Origin: Sporomusa acidovorans | GTDB taxonomy: Bacteria > Bacillota > Negativicutes > Sporomusales > Sporomusaceae | Reading direction: 5' to 3' (one strand) | NCBI RefSeq assembly: GCF_002257695.2 | Contig: NZ_CP155571.1 | Length of the DNA stretch: 64,000 bases | Part shown: positions 21,602 to 29,766 of the stretch, piece by piece | Layout of the letters: every line of letters starts with the position of its first letter | Position numbering within the stretch: position 1 is the first letter of the stretch | Program-made: the position numbers and the translations under genes | Notes under the pieces: generated by a model | The model's input: the letters and a program-made list of their open reading frames with translations, nothing else | What the model was told of the DNA's origin: nothing | The model's database searches: none

Positions 21602-22706
21602 TCATTTCCATTCGCTTCATTGCTTGGGCCTTATCGACGGCAAGCAATACGGCCGTGACAAAATGTTCAGGGAAAACACCCGGAATTTCGACCTGATTGG
21701 TTTGAAAAAAACGGGTAATAGCAGCCGCGATTCGTTGTTTGTCGATAGGTAGGTTTTTTAGCGTTGTTTCCAGGTCATTAATCGTTCTCGCTGGATAAGC
21801 AAAAAAATCGCCGCTGATTATCACATACTTGATTACCTGTACGGCTTCATCCAGGCGCATTTGCACCCGGATAAGCCCCCCCGGTGTCTTGTAGTTGGTT
21901 GTAGAATCTAGTGTATTAATCACGTGACCAACTTGGCCGAAAACCCAGGCATCGCTGCGGAAATAGGGCAAGGTTTCCGCAAACATTCGTTCTTCCGGCA
22001 ACGTTAATTCCCCGGGAAAAAAATCATACCCTAACGTTGCTTGCAGGTTTTTTAAAATTGCCTGCTTTATTACTTGCTGTTCGGGCACATACCCGAGCTG
22101 GTCTTGCAATGATGTCACCCGTTCCCGCATGGATTTGACGGCTTTATCATCCAGCTTTTCCAAAGGAAACCGTAAGACCCGGAGCATTTCATCAATATCG
22201 AAATCCACCAGTAAACTACATTGAAAGACAAAGGAATCCGCCAGTTCAGTGCCGCCGGTTCCCGCGATTTTACGCCCGTTTATTTCAATATCATTGACCG
22301 GACGGTAAGCGGCTTTTACTCCCATCGTTGTTAAACTTCGGGCCATGGCCTCGCATAATAAGCGGTACATGTTTTCCACTTTACGGGGGATACCCGGTGT
22401 CTTTTTACTGGCATACATTTCCCAGCCTAATTCTAAGCGTCCCCAGTAGAGGCTGCCGCCGCCGGTAATTCGCCGGTTGATATGAATACCGTGCTGGCGG
22501 CAATAGGGGACGTTCACTTCCAAAAATACATTTTGATGAATACCGACCAGCGCACAGGGTTTAAACTGCAGAAACCGTAAGGTATTAGGAATAAGTTCCC
22601 GGCTATGAGCTTCCATGATGACTTGGTCTAAGGCCATATGCTCGGCGGCGGTGCGCGGCGCTGAATCCAACACCCGGAAGACGGTATAGTTATCCTGATT
22701 ACGCAT
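21576..22706 (-). CDS. Lipoate-protein ligase family protein
   Basis: The ATG at 22706 (MRNQDNYTVF) overlaps the GcvH-like stop by 8 bp. 376 residues: LplA catalytic domain with RRITGGGSLYW (lipoyl/AMP pocket) and NDIEINGRKIAGTGG, which keeps the catalytic lysine, then an accessory C-terminal domain. It should activate lipoate or octanoate with ATP and attach it to a carrier, most likely the adjacent GcvH-like proteins. In position and partners it resembles the sLpl enzymes of LbpA clusters. It could alternatively be an amidotransferase. Confidence 0.78.
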   Translation of the reverse strand: MRNQDNYTVFRVLDSAPRTAAEHMALDQVIMEAHSRELIPNTLRFLQFKPCALVGIHQNVFLEVNVPYCRQHGIHINRRITGGGSLYWGRLELGWEMYASKKTPGIPRKVENMYRLLCEAMARSLTTMGVKAAYRPVNDIEINGRKIAGTGGTELADSFVFQCSLLVDFDIDEMLRVLRFPLEKLDDKAVKSMRERVTSLQDQLGYVPEQQVIKQAILKNLQATLGYDFFPGELTLPEERMFAETLPYFRSDAWVFGQVGHVINTLDSTTNYKTPGGLIRVQMRLDEAVQVIKYVIISGDFFAYPARTINDLETTLKNLPIDKQRIAAAITRFFQTNQVEIPGVFPEHFVTAVLLAVDKAQAMKRMEMSDCREAAR

Positions 22707-23109
22707 CGGCTTTCTCATCTTCTGTAAGCCACGCGCATAACTCCGCAACCGTCATAAGGCCAGCGAATTCTCCAGGGTTGGTTATTTCAATTTCCGCAAA
22801 CCAGCTATTATAGGGAAACTGGTTAATAAGTGCCGGCGTGGCAACAACATTCTCATTCACTTTGGTTACTCTACCGCTTACAGGTGAATACACACGTCCT
22901 ACCCATTTGCCGGCTTCCAGCGATCCACAGGCATTGCCTCCTTCAACCTGTGTTCCGGCAGCCGGCAATGCCAGATAGAGAATATCGCCCGTGATCTCCA
23001 GCCCATAAGGAGTCAACCCAAAGTAAACTTTATTTTCGTCTTTCTTGACCCATTGATAGTGCGTATCATAGAATAGGTTTTCAGGAAAATTCCGTTTATT
23101 AACTTCCAC
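22699..23109 (-). CDS. GcvH-like lipoyl carrier protein 1 (LbpA-like)
   Basis: 136 residues with the GcvH fold: YQWVKKDENKVYFGLTPYG, then the lipoylation hairpin SLEAGKWVGRVYSPVSG with lysine in GKW. Ordinary glycine-cleavage H proteins have a different motif around the lysine (typically SVKAASD). No gcvT or gcvP lies in the window. It sits between a GlcF/HdrD-like protein (26 bp upstream) and an LplA-type ligase, like the LbpA proteins that carry lipoate for sHdr complexes. Role inferred: swinging-arm redox carrier. Confidence 0.8.
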   Translation of the reverse strand: MEVNKRNFPENLFYDTHYQWVKKDENKVYFGLTPYGLEITGDILYLALPAAGTQVEGGNACGSLEAGKWVGRVYSPVSGRVTKVNENVVATPALINQFPYNSWFAEIEITNPGEFAGLMTVAELCAWLTEDEKADA

Positions 23110-23135
23110 CTTATCTCCCCCCTTTGTGTTCCGGC

Positions 23136-24305
23136 TTACTCCTCCACGGCCATTAACAGCAATTCGGCTATGTCCATAACCGTTAGCGGCAGTTTTTCCG
23201 TCCGGGCTGCTTTCTCCAGCATCTGCTCACATTGCTGACAAGCAGATACGACAATCGCAGCACCGGTTGCCGCAGCCTCCCTGATACGTTTACAGGCAAT
23301 AGCGTCCGCTAAACCGGGATCAGCCCCCTGCAGATTTCCCCCGCCGCCACAGCAGGTTGATTCCTCCCCATGGGTTGCCATTTCCACAAATGTTATTCCC
23401 GGGATGCTGTTGATGATCGTGCGCGGTATTTGAACAACACCGCTGTTGCGCCCTAAATCACAGGGATCATGATAGGTAACCGTCTCCTTCAACTCTTGGG
23501 GAACTAATTTGCCTTGCGCAATCAATTCTGCCAGTAATTCTGTTGCATGGACCAGCCGGAAACCAAGATCTTCACCCAAAATTTCCGGATAAATATGACT
23601 CCAGACATGATAGCAGGAGGCACAACCGGTCACCAGTGTTTTTACTCCCATTTCCCGTATCTTAGCAACATTGTGTCTGGCAAACTCCGTTATTGCCGCT
23701 GCCTGTCCGGCCGCCAGCAAAGGAAAACCGCAGCACCATTCTTCCGAGCCCAAGGTAGTAAAATTAACCTGTGCCTTCTGCAATAGCTGCACCATGGCAA
23801 CAGGAATCTGGGCAGCCCGCGGGAAAAATGAGGATACGCAGCCGACAAAATACGCGACTTCCGCCCCCGGCTCTTGATCCAGACTGTCAGGTATCTCATC
23901 CAGATCCTCCGCCCAATCCAGCCGGGTTACATTATCAAAGCTGGAAATGTTTTTTCTGCTTTTTAAATTATCAGTCATGGCCTGATATGCTGCCGGCGCT
24001 TTGCCTTCAGCGACAAGCCGGCTCCGCAAATCCTTCCATAGTGACTGAAGGTCTATCCTGGCAGCGCATGCCCGGGTGCAGGCGCCGCATAGCGTACACT
24101 GCGTAACCCTTTTGGCATATTCGGGGCTTATCCCGCCCTGGCTGTTTCGGGCAAACAATTCGCGAGCCAGCGAAATCTTGGCCCGGGGTGTTGCCGATTC
24201 CCACCCGATCTCCCGGTAAACCGGACAATCGTTCCGGCAATTGCCGCAGCGTCCACATATAAGGGATTCATCGATTAGATTCTGATAAAAACTGGGCAAG
24301 CTCAT
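23136..24305 (-). CDS. GlcF/HdrD-like iron-sulfur protein with two CCG domains
   Basis: The ATG at 24305 overlaps the GlcD-like stop (ATGA), fixing the start. 389 residues: two ferredoxin-type clusters (CGRCGNCRNDCPVYR; CTLCGACTRACAARID) and two complete CCG domains (EEWCCGFPLL with GCASC; STCCGGGGN with SACQQC). CCG domains of HdrB/HdrD hold non-cubane [4Fe-4S] clusters that split disulfides. Both are intact, so disulfide (for example lipoyl) chemistry is chemically plausible. The protein is soluble, without membrane helices. Glycolate or lactate oxidase subunit is the usual database label; the lipoyl carrier neighbours argue for a different substrate. Confidence 0.8.
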   Translation of the reverse strand: MSLPSFYQNLIDESLICGRCGNCRNDCPVYREIGWESATPRAKISLARELFARNSQGGISPEYAKRVTQCTLCGACTRACAARIDLQSLWKDLRSRLVAEGKAPAAYQAMTDNLKSRKNISSFDNVTRLDWAEDLDEIPDSLDQEPGAEVAYFVGCVSSFFPRAAQIPVAMVQLLQKAQVNFTTLGSEEWCCGFPLLAAGQAAAITEFARHNVAKIREMGVKTLVTGCASCYHVWSHIYPEILGEDLGFRLVHATELLAELIAQGKLVPQELKETVTYHDPCDLGRNSGVVQIPRTIINSIPGITFVEMATHGEESTCCGGGGNLQGADPGLADAIACKRIREAAATGAAIVVSACQQCEQMLEKAARTEKLPLTVMDIAELLLMAVEE

Positions 24306-25759
24306 GGCTGATTCCTCCCTCCCCTGTACACCCACCGGGTAGCGGCCAAAACATCCATTCCTACCGCAAATAAGGGGGGTTTAAGTAATAAAGGTGCCTC
24401 ATACCGTTTTCCGGGATTCATGATGTTATGCGGATCAAGCAGTTGCTTGCGCCGCTTTAATTCGGCAAGTTCCTGATTGGTTTGGCATCTGGACAAATAA
24501 GGCGTATTCCAAAGGCCGATGCCGTACGGTACGCCACCATGTCTGGCACCAATGTCATGCAGTTTTTTTACCAGGGCTAATCCCTGCAGATAGCCAACCG
24601 TATCCCGTTCATCTGCATTAAACATCGTCATAATCATGGCATATTGGGGAGATATAATATGCCCGTAACTGTTTATTTTCAGCTTTTGTTTATCACCAAA
24701 GGCAGCAACAGCAGCCAAATAATCGGCAAGTTTTAGGATCGGCAGGCAAATTTCCGCCCCTAATAACGAAGGCCCTTCCCGTTTTAAAACCAAAGAATAA
24801 AACCGGTGCCGCCATTCCTGGTTTCCCTCCGTCTCTCCCAACTCTCCTCCCTTTGCTGCCTGTAAACAGCGCTTAAAGGCTAAACGGGCTGTCTGCGTTT
24901 CCTCTGCCGAGCCGTCGGCATCAAAAGCAACCGTGTAAGCTTCTCCTGACTGCGATCCTGCCAGCCCCAGGCGCTGCCTGCGCGAATTGCAGCCCGGATC
25001 GCTAAAGTGCAGGTTGAAAGGCTTGTTTTTTAACTCTACAGCCTCTTCGATAAAAGTCTGCATTTGCCCGGCATTCTCAAATACAGCTACGTTATGCCAC
25101 TCAGTTTCCGGCTTGGAACGCACCTTGAGCTCAACTTCCATCACAATACCCAATGTTCCCTCCGAAGCGGCAAACCAGGTTAGCGGCGGCTTGCTGGTTT
25201 TATCCAGTTTTTTATTACTGCCGTCAGGCAAAACCACCTGCGCTGCAACGACCTGGTCCATTACCGGACCATATTGTAAACTGCCAATGCCATATCCCAT
25301 CATGACCAGCCAGCCGCCAATGGTAGCAGCCTGCGCGCTGCTGGGATATGAGCAGGTAGCCAGGCCAAACGGTTCAAGCCGCCGTTCAAGCTCCCACCAG
25401 GTCATGCCTGCCCCCACCCGGACAACACGATTTTCCGCGTCTACGGCTGTCAAACCGTTTACGCCGTTGATGTCAAGGATGATGCCGTTTTGTGTACAAA
25501 CGGCGTTGAAATAAACAGTAGATCCCCCAGCCCGGGTTGTTACGGCAACCTTTTGTTCCTTGGCCAGTTTAACAAGGCAGGCAACTTCTTCTGTGGTTTG
25601 GGGTCTGACGACGATGTCCGGCAGCGTATGGGCCAGTGGCTTGACTAAAAAATCCGGAATAGGCGCCAAATCCCGTTCATAAAAGCTACGTTCAAAGTCA
25701 TCCGTTGTGGCGCGATTACCAAAGATACTTTTTACCTGTTCCACTGTCTGCGCATCCAT
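24302..25759 (-). CDS. GlcD-like FAD-binding oxidoreductase
   Basis: 485 residues of the FAD-linked oxidase (PCMH) family: FAD-binding region with VRPQTTEEVACLVKLAKEQK, TTRAGGSTVY, and PSSAQAATIGGWLVMMGYGI, then a C-terminal oxidase domain ending in the typical LLDPHNIMNPGKRYE. Relatives oxidise glycolate, D-lactate or other 2-hydroxy acids and pass electrons to a GlcF-type partner, here encoded next with a 4-bp overlap. The gene lies between two GcvH-like genes, so the electron acceptor or donor may be a protein-bound lipoyl group. The true substrate is unknown. Confidence 0.8.
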   Translation of the reverse strand: MDAQTVEQVKSIFGNRATTDDFERSFYERDLAPIPDFLVKPLAHTLPDIVVRPQTTEEVACLVKLAKEQKVAVTTRAGGSTVYFNAVCTQNGIILDINGVNGLTAVDAENRVVRVGAGMTWWELERRLEPFGLATCSYPSSAQAATIGGWLVMMGYGIGSLQYGPVMDQVVAAQVVLPDGSNKKLDKTSKPPLTWFAASEGTLGIVMEVELKVRSKPETEWHNVAVFENAGQMQTFIEEAVELKNKPFNLHFSDPGCNSRRQRLGLAGSQSGEAYTVAFDADGSAEETQTARLAFKRCLQAAKGGELGETEGNQEWRHRFYSLVLKREGPSLLGAEICLPILKLADYLAAVAAFGDKQKLKINSYGHIISPQYAMIMTMFNADERDTVGYLQGLALVKKLHDIGARHGGVPYGIGLWNTPYLSRCQTNQELAELKRRKQLLDPHNIMNPGKRYEAPLLLKPPLFAVGMDVLAATRWVYRGGRNQP

Positions 25760-25801
25760 ATATTTCCCCCTTTCCTCACAAAAGCCGGTTTGATCATGCC
25801 A

Positions 25802-26221
25802 TTAGTCCTTTTTAGCATATTTGGCGTGTTCTTCCGTGAAAAATTTGTCGGCGTCTTCGCCGCAAATCAGACCCTTCAAACCTTCCTCCAGGTTATCGGC
25901 TTCCATAACACAAATCCAGCCTGCTCCATAGCAGTCGCTGTTTAACAGCTTCGGATTACCCGGTAATTCGGTATTGGCCTCAAGAATCTTGCCGGCTAAA
26001 GGCACCTGAATTTTCCCCGCCCATTTTCCTGATTGAATGGAACTCAGCGTTGCTCCGGCCGCCAATGTTTTACCCACCCGGGGAATCCGGATGAAGGTAA
26101 TCTCCCCGGCCAACTTTTGCATAAAGTCGGTAATCCCAATACGAATCTTGTTTCCCTCCACTTTTACCCACGCATGATCATGCGTATAATATAAACTTTG
26201 CGGGCTATCATAAAGCGCCAC
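25802..26221 (-). CDS. GcvH-like lipoyl carrier protein 2 (LbpA-like)
   Basis: 139 residues, GcvH fold: YYTHDHAWVKVEGNKIRIGI, then SSIQSGKWAGKIQVPLAG with lysine in the same GKW signature as the first carrier (22699-23109). Having two related carriers on either side of a GlcD/GlcF pair is unlike a glycine cleavage operon. RBS near 26229. The MITE-like repeat at 26243-26346 lies upstream, between it and the ligase gene. Confidence 0.8.
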   Translation of the reverse strand: MALYDSPQSLYYTHDHAWVKVEGNKIRIGITDFMQKLAGEITFIRIPRVGKTLAAGATLSSIQSGKWAGKIQVPLAGKILEANTELPGNPKLLNSDCYGAGWICVMEADNLEEGLKGLICGEDADKFFTEEHAKYAKKD

Positions 26222-26242
26222 TTTGTTATCACTCCTATCGTA

Positions 26243-26346
26243 ATATAGTATCCAATTTTACAGGCAGGGTGTTAGTACAAGCGGAAGTCAAGCGCCAGCG
26301 GTGGAGCGTTACTAACACCCTGACAGATGAAAATCTTTATTGGATT
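26243..26346. repeat. MITE-like repeat copy inside the lip/GcvH gene run
   Basis: Outer arms CAGGCAGGGTGTTAGTA / TACTAACACCCTGACAG surround the centre AAGCGGAAGTCAAGCGCCAG, which is shared with 52253-52384. TCCAAT/ATTGGA flank it. It can form a long hairpin in the transcript between a ligase gene and the second carrier gene. Confidence 0.8.
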
Positions 26347-27438
26347 TCATCTAGCTAGTATCCAGTCGCTAAATATGTCCAGAAAAAGAGTTGCTTCGCC
26401 ATCCTCCTGGTTTTGCGTCCACTTTTTTAGTGCCTGCGCAACAGCAAGCTCCTGCAAATAACAGCCGTTTAAAAATTGTGGCAGCGACTGAAGATTTACA
26501 TTCTCCAGACATGAAAGTCCCTGAGATTCAAACTCAATAATCCGGTTGTTTTGCACAACCATAATGCCATAGCCGGAGCAGGGGCGGCCAAACCTGCCAG
26601 GGCAGCGGCTTTGGCCGTCAAGCGAAGATCTGATACACTGGGGAAAAGGATGCAGCCGCACATAGGTTCCTTCGTTTATTTTTATTTGGCGGATCTTACT
26701 CCGTTTCCCGGGCAAATGTAAGAATTCCTGACTTGTTAGATAACCGGCTATACTGGCGGTGGCTTCTTTCATGTCCTCGGAATACACTCCCGGTTCCAGC
26801 TCCAGCCAGGCCGCAAAATGATCAGCCAGCTTTTTCTCCACTGCCTCAATCGCAGGCATATACCCCAATTCCTCACCCATGGTTGTTAAATATTTTTCCA
26901 GTGATAATTTTATCCACTCGCGATAACGACAACTGGCGGCATGGAGTACATTGGCCATAACCGTGCGGTCAAACGCCAGTAAAATATTGCCGGTATAGAC
27001 CGCGAAGCCATTTATGTCGCCGGCACCATTGCCGGAAATTTTTTTACCGTTAACAACAATATCGGCCGGCAGTTTAACCGCGGCGTTTATGCCAAAATCT
27101 GCTAAGGTTTTGATTGCCGGTTGGAGAAACCGGTGAAAAAACTGTTCTCTTTTACCTGTCAACAGCGGGTTGGTTGCCCGTAAAACAAGTTGAAAAAATA
27201 GCTGCCCCTCTGCCAGCAAAACCGTGCCGCCGCCAATATCCCGCCGAATCAGCGGGATATTATTTTCCTGGCAATACCGCTGGTCTAGTTCTTGCTGCAA
27301 ATCATCATGCAATCCGAGGCAAACGCAGCGGGACAAGGGGCGGCAGAGTACCAGCCCTTCCTGCCGCATTTGCGCCAGGGCATGATAGACGGCCTGTGTC
27401 TCATCCCAGGGTATAGCGCCCAGTCGATACAACTTCAT
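26347..27438 (-). CDS. Lipoate-protein ligase A family protein
   Basis: The ATG at 27438 is preferred over the TTG six bases earlier; GAGGTG lies 10 bases upstream. 363 residues: LplA domain with RRDIGGGTVLLAEGQLFFQL and VVNGKKISGNGAG (catalytic lysine kept), then an accessory domain with a cysteine-containing segment. It overlaps lipB by 38 bp and so is translationally linked to it. It probably attaches lipoate or octanoate to a carrier. It differs considerably from the ligases at 21576 and 16939, so the three are not recent duplicates. Confidence 0.8.
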   Translation of the reverse strand: MKLYRLGAIPWDETQAVYHALAQMRQEGLVLCRPLSRCVCLGLHDDLQQELDQRYCQENNIPLIRRDIGGGTVLLAEGQLFFQLVLRATNPLLTGKREQFFHRFLQPAIKTLADFGINAAVKLPADIVVNGKKISGNGAGDINGFAVYTGNILLAFDRTVMANVLHAASCRYREWIKLSLEKYLTTMGEELGYMPAIEAVEKKLADHFAAWLELEPGVYSEDMKEATASIAGYLTSQEFLHLPGKRSKIRQIKINEGTYVRLHPFPQCIRSSLDGQSRCPGRFGRPCSGYGIMVVQNNRIIEFESQGLSCLENVNLQSLPQFLNGCYLQELAVAQALKKWTQNQEDGEATLFLDIFSDWILAR

Positions 27439-28096
27439 CGGCAAAATTCACCTCAAATATGTCGGCAAACTGGTTAAGTAAGGTCATACCAACCTCAGCA
27501 AGACTGACTTCGATGCCTAACTCCCGCATCGACACGACAGGCCGGTCCGTAATCCCGCAGGGATTAATCATGTCGAAATAACTCATGTCAGGATTAATAT
27601 TCAAGGAAAACCCGTGCATGGTGACCCAACTGCGCGCCCCAATACCAATGGCCGCTATTTTTCCTCGTTCAGTCCAGACACCTGTCAGCCCCGGTTCTCT
27701 AAAACTGTTTATCCGGTATTTGGCCAGCGTCCTGATAATAACTTCTTCCAGTTGGGTACTGTAATAATGCAGGTCTTGCCTGTATCCCCGCAGGTCCAGG
27801 ATAGGATACCCAACCAGTTGACCGGGACCGTGATAAGTAATATCGCCGCCCCGGTCAACTTCAATCACTTCCAGCCCCCGTTTGCGCAGAACCTTGTCCG
27901 AAACCTTGATATTGTTCCTGCTGCCGCCGCGGCCTATGGTATATACCGGCAAGTGTTCAACAAACAACAGTGTGTCCTGCCCCGTGCCGCTGCGCCTTTT
28001 GGCGGCAAGTTCCTGTTGAAACTGCCAAGCTTCCTGATAGGGAAGCAGCCCTAAATGTAACAATTGGCAGGTTTTATAGCGTGTTTTATTTTTCAA
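27401..28096 (-). CDS. lipB: Octanoyl-[acyl-carrier protein]:protein N-octanoyltransferase LipB
   Basis: 231 residues. Family motifs RGGDITYHGPGQLVGYPI (substrate pocket), GKIAAIG (catalytic lysine region) and MINPCGI (catalytic cysteine) are intact. The enzyme transfers octanoate from ACP to lipoyl domains, the step before LipA. It starts with TTG overlapping the upstream stop (TTGA). It is located with lipA, the E2 gene and ligases. Confidence 0.92.
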   Translation of the reverse strand: MKNKTRYKTCQLLHLGLLPYQEAWQFQQELAAKRRSGTGQDTLLFVEHLPVYTIGRGGSRNNIKVSDKVLRKRGLEVIEVDRGGDITYHGPGQLVGYPILDLRGYRQDLHYYSTQLEEVIIRTLAKYRINSFREPGLTGVWTERGKIAAIGIGARSWVTMHGFSLNINPDMSYFDMINPCGITDRPVVSMRELGIEVSLAEVGMTLLNQFADIFEVNFADEVVSTGRYTLG

Positions 28097-28392
28097 AACA
28101 GCTCATCGCCGCTTTTACCGGCAAGCCCGGGATGGATATCAAACCGCACTACCCCAACAACGGCTTTGTTGTTCGCAGCTTTTTTTACGGCAGCTACCCC
28201 TTCGTGGCCAAAACCGCCGCATAGTTCAATGGCGCCGATTCCTTGAGCAACAAGTTCTTTTACTGTTGCTACCGCTGACAGGTAATCACTGACCCCGATA
28301 ACCGTCAATTCTACCTGGGGCGTTGTTATCACCGACCGGTGTTGTTGACTGTTGGCCTCAGGGGCAATAAAAATAAAGGCCGCTTTCAGCAT
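28093..28392 (-). CDS. DUF6506 family protein
   Basis: The ATG at 28392 (MLKAAFIFIAP) follows GGAGGG, so the longer frame is not used. About 99 residues, a single compact domain with ELCGGFGHEGVAAVKKA; function unknown. It is coupled to lipB by overlapping stop and start. The position between lipA and lipB hints at a link to lipoate or acetoin metabolism, but nothing catalytic is recognisable. Confidence 0.7.
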   Translation of the reverse strand: MLKAAFIFIAPEANSQQHRSVITTPQVELTVIGVSDYLSAVATVKELVAQGIGAIELCGGFGHEGVAAVKKAANNKAVVGVVRFDIHPGLAGKSGDELF

Positions 28393-28417
28393 TTTTATCC
28401 CTCCTTCATTGCTATAC

Positions 28418-28494
28418 AACATGCTAAAGATTTTGCCGATACACCGCCTGCCTGCGCCACCCAGCTTTTTGCCTGCGGAGTATAGGACAATAAA
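28418..28494. repeat. Eroded MITE-like repeat between lipA and the DUF6506 gene
   Basis: TATACAACATGCTAAAGATT matches the left end of the 52253-52384 element (TATACAACGTGCTAAAGAAT); the inner part retains CCGCCTGCCTGCGCCACCC. The centre is lost. Confidence 0.55.
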
Positions 28495-29385
28495 TTAAAG
28501 CATCCCGTTTTCCTTACTCATTTCGCTAAAAGAGAAATCGGCATGATAGGAACTGCGGACCATCGGCCCTGCACTAACATGCAAAAAGCCCATCGACAAC
28601 GCCTTTTGCCGCAGCCTGTCAAAAACAGCGGGACGGATATATTCCGCGACAGGTAAATGGTCCGGCGACGGACGGAGATATTGGCCCAGCGTCAGCATCT
28701 GGCAACCGGCCTGATATAAATCGCTCATCACGGCAACGACTTCCCCGATCCTCTCGCCCAGCCCCAGCATTAAACCTGATTTTGTCACGATCTCCCGGCT
28801 AGCCTGACGGGCCCGGCTAATAACTTCCAAAGAGCGGACATAACTGGCCTGGGGTCTGACAGACGAATACAGCCGGGGAACCGTTTCCATATTATGGTTT
28901 AGAATATCGGGTCCGGCCTGCAGCACTGTCTGCAACGCCGCCAGACTTCCCTGAAAATCGGGAATCAATACTTCAATACCAGCCTCCGGCAAATTTTTTC
29001 TTACGGCCTTGACCACGGCGGCAAACTGGCCTGCCCCGCCGTCGGCCAGGTCATCCCGGGTGACGGAAGTAATCACCACATGCCGGAGTCCTAAATGCTT
29101 AGCCGTAGCGGCCAGCATTGCCGGTTCGCTGTTATCAACCGCCGCGGGAATTCCATGCGGCACCGCGCAAAAATGACAATTGCGGGTACAACTGTTGCCT
29201 AGAATCATAAACGTGCAGGTCTGTTTACTGAAACATTCACCGATATTGGGACAATCAGCGCTTTCACATACCGTGTGCAGCCGGCCTTGATCTAACAATG
29301 CTTTCATCCTGTCAAGCGCGGCCGCCTCCGGGACAGGCAAAGTCAGCCAGGCTGGTCTGTCTGTGCGCATCGCCATAGCCGCCAT
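28495..29385 (-). CDS. lipA: Lipoyl synthase LipA
   Basis: 296 residues. The auxiliary cluster motif CESADCPNIGECF (C-x4-C-x5-C), the radical SAM motif CTRNCHFCAVP and the C-terminal RSSYHAD (RxxxS, serine ligand of the auxiliary cluster) are all present, so it should insert both sulfurs into octanoyl groups on its own. That makes the LipS-like pair in the same run redundant or specialised for other carriers. The start abuts the stop of the AhpD-like gene (29385). Confidence 0.95.
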   Translation of the reverse strand: MAAMAMRTDRPAWLTLPVPEAAALDRMKALLDQGRLHTVCESADCPNIGECFSKQTCTFMILGNSCTRNCHFCAVPHGIPAAVDNSEPAMLAATAKHLGLRHVVITSVTRDDLADGGAGQFAAVVKAVRKNLPEAGIEVLIPDFQGSLAALQTVLQAGPDILNHNMETVPRLYSSVRPQASYVRSLEVISRARQASREIVTKSGLMLGLGERIGEVVAVMSDLYQAGCQMLTLGQYLRPSPDHLPVAEYIRPAVFDRLRQKALSMGFLHVSAGPMVRSSYHADFSFSEMSKENGML

Positions 29386-29726
29386 TATTCAAAAGCGTCA
29401 AGCGCTTTCATAATCGTCGTTGACAAATAGGCCATTGCCGGTGAACCGCCAAAGGCAACTGCCACCGCCGCCGCTTCCAGAATTTCATCCCGGCTGGCGC
29501 CTTCGGCCAAGGCATTTTTAACATGAATGTTCATGCAGTATTCACAACGAACGGCAAGCGCAATACCGATACCAATCAATTCCTTATACTTACGTTCCAG
29601 TTCTCCCTCGACATAAGCTGCCTGGTCCATCTGGACAAAGGCAGCCATTAATTCCGGACTATCCGCCTGCAATTGATTCATGCCCTCTTGTAGTTCACTC
29701 AACAACTCCATGCTGTCTTCTGCCAT
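29385..29726 (-). CDS. Carboxymuconolactone decarboxylase / AhpD-like protein
   Basis: 113 residues with the AhpD-type motif CEYCMNIHVKNALAEGAS: a CxxC pair and nearby histidine. AhpD proteins reduce peroxiredoxin using lipoylated E2 proteins as electron donor, which fits its place directly after the acoC (E2) gene and before lipA. The role in this organism is inferred. It is shorter than AhpD itself (about 175), typical of the small single-domain branch. Stop and lipA start overlap. Confidence 0.8.
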   Translation of the reverse strand: MAEDSMELLSELQEGMNQLQADSPELMAAFVQMDQAAYVEGELERKYKELIGIGIALAVRCEYCMNIHVKNALAEGASRDEILEAAAVAVAFGGSPAMAYLSTTIMKALDAFE

Positions 29727-29766
29727 TTTTTACCCCACCTTTTTTATTAATAAATGTGACTCTTAT

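Noticed and set aside
23136..25759. Plain glycolate oxidase GlcDF
   Set aside because: Not excluded chemically, but the embedded lipoyl carriers and full CCG domains make it a weaker label than a lipoyl-linked oxidoreductase.
22699..26221. Glycine cleavage system
   Set aside because: Only H-like proteins occur; gcvT and gcvP are absent and the lipoyl-lysine motif (GKW) differs from typical H proteins.
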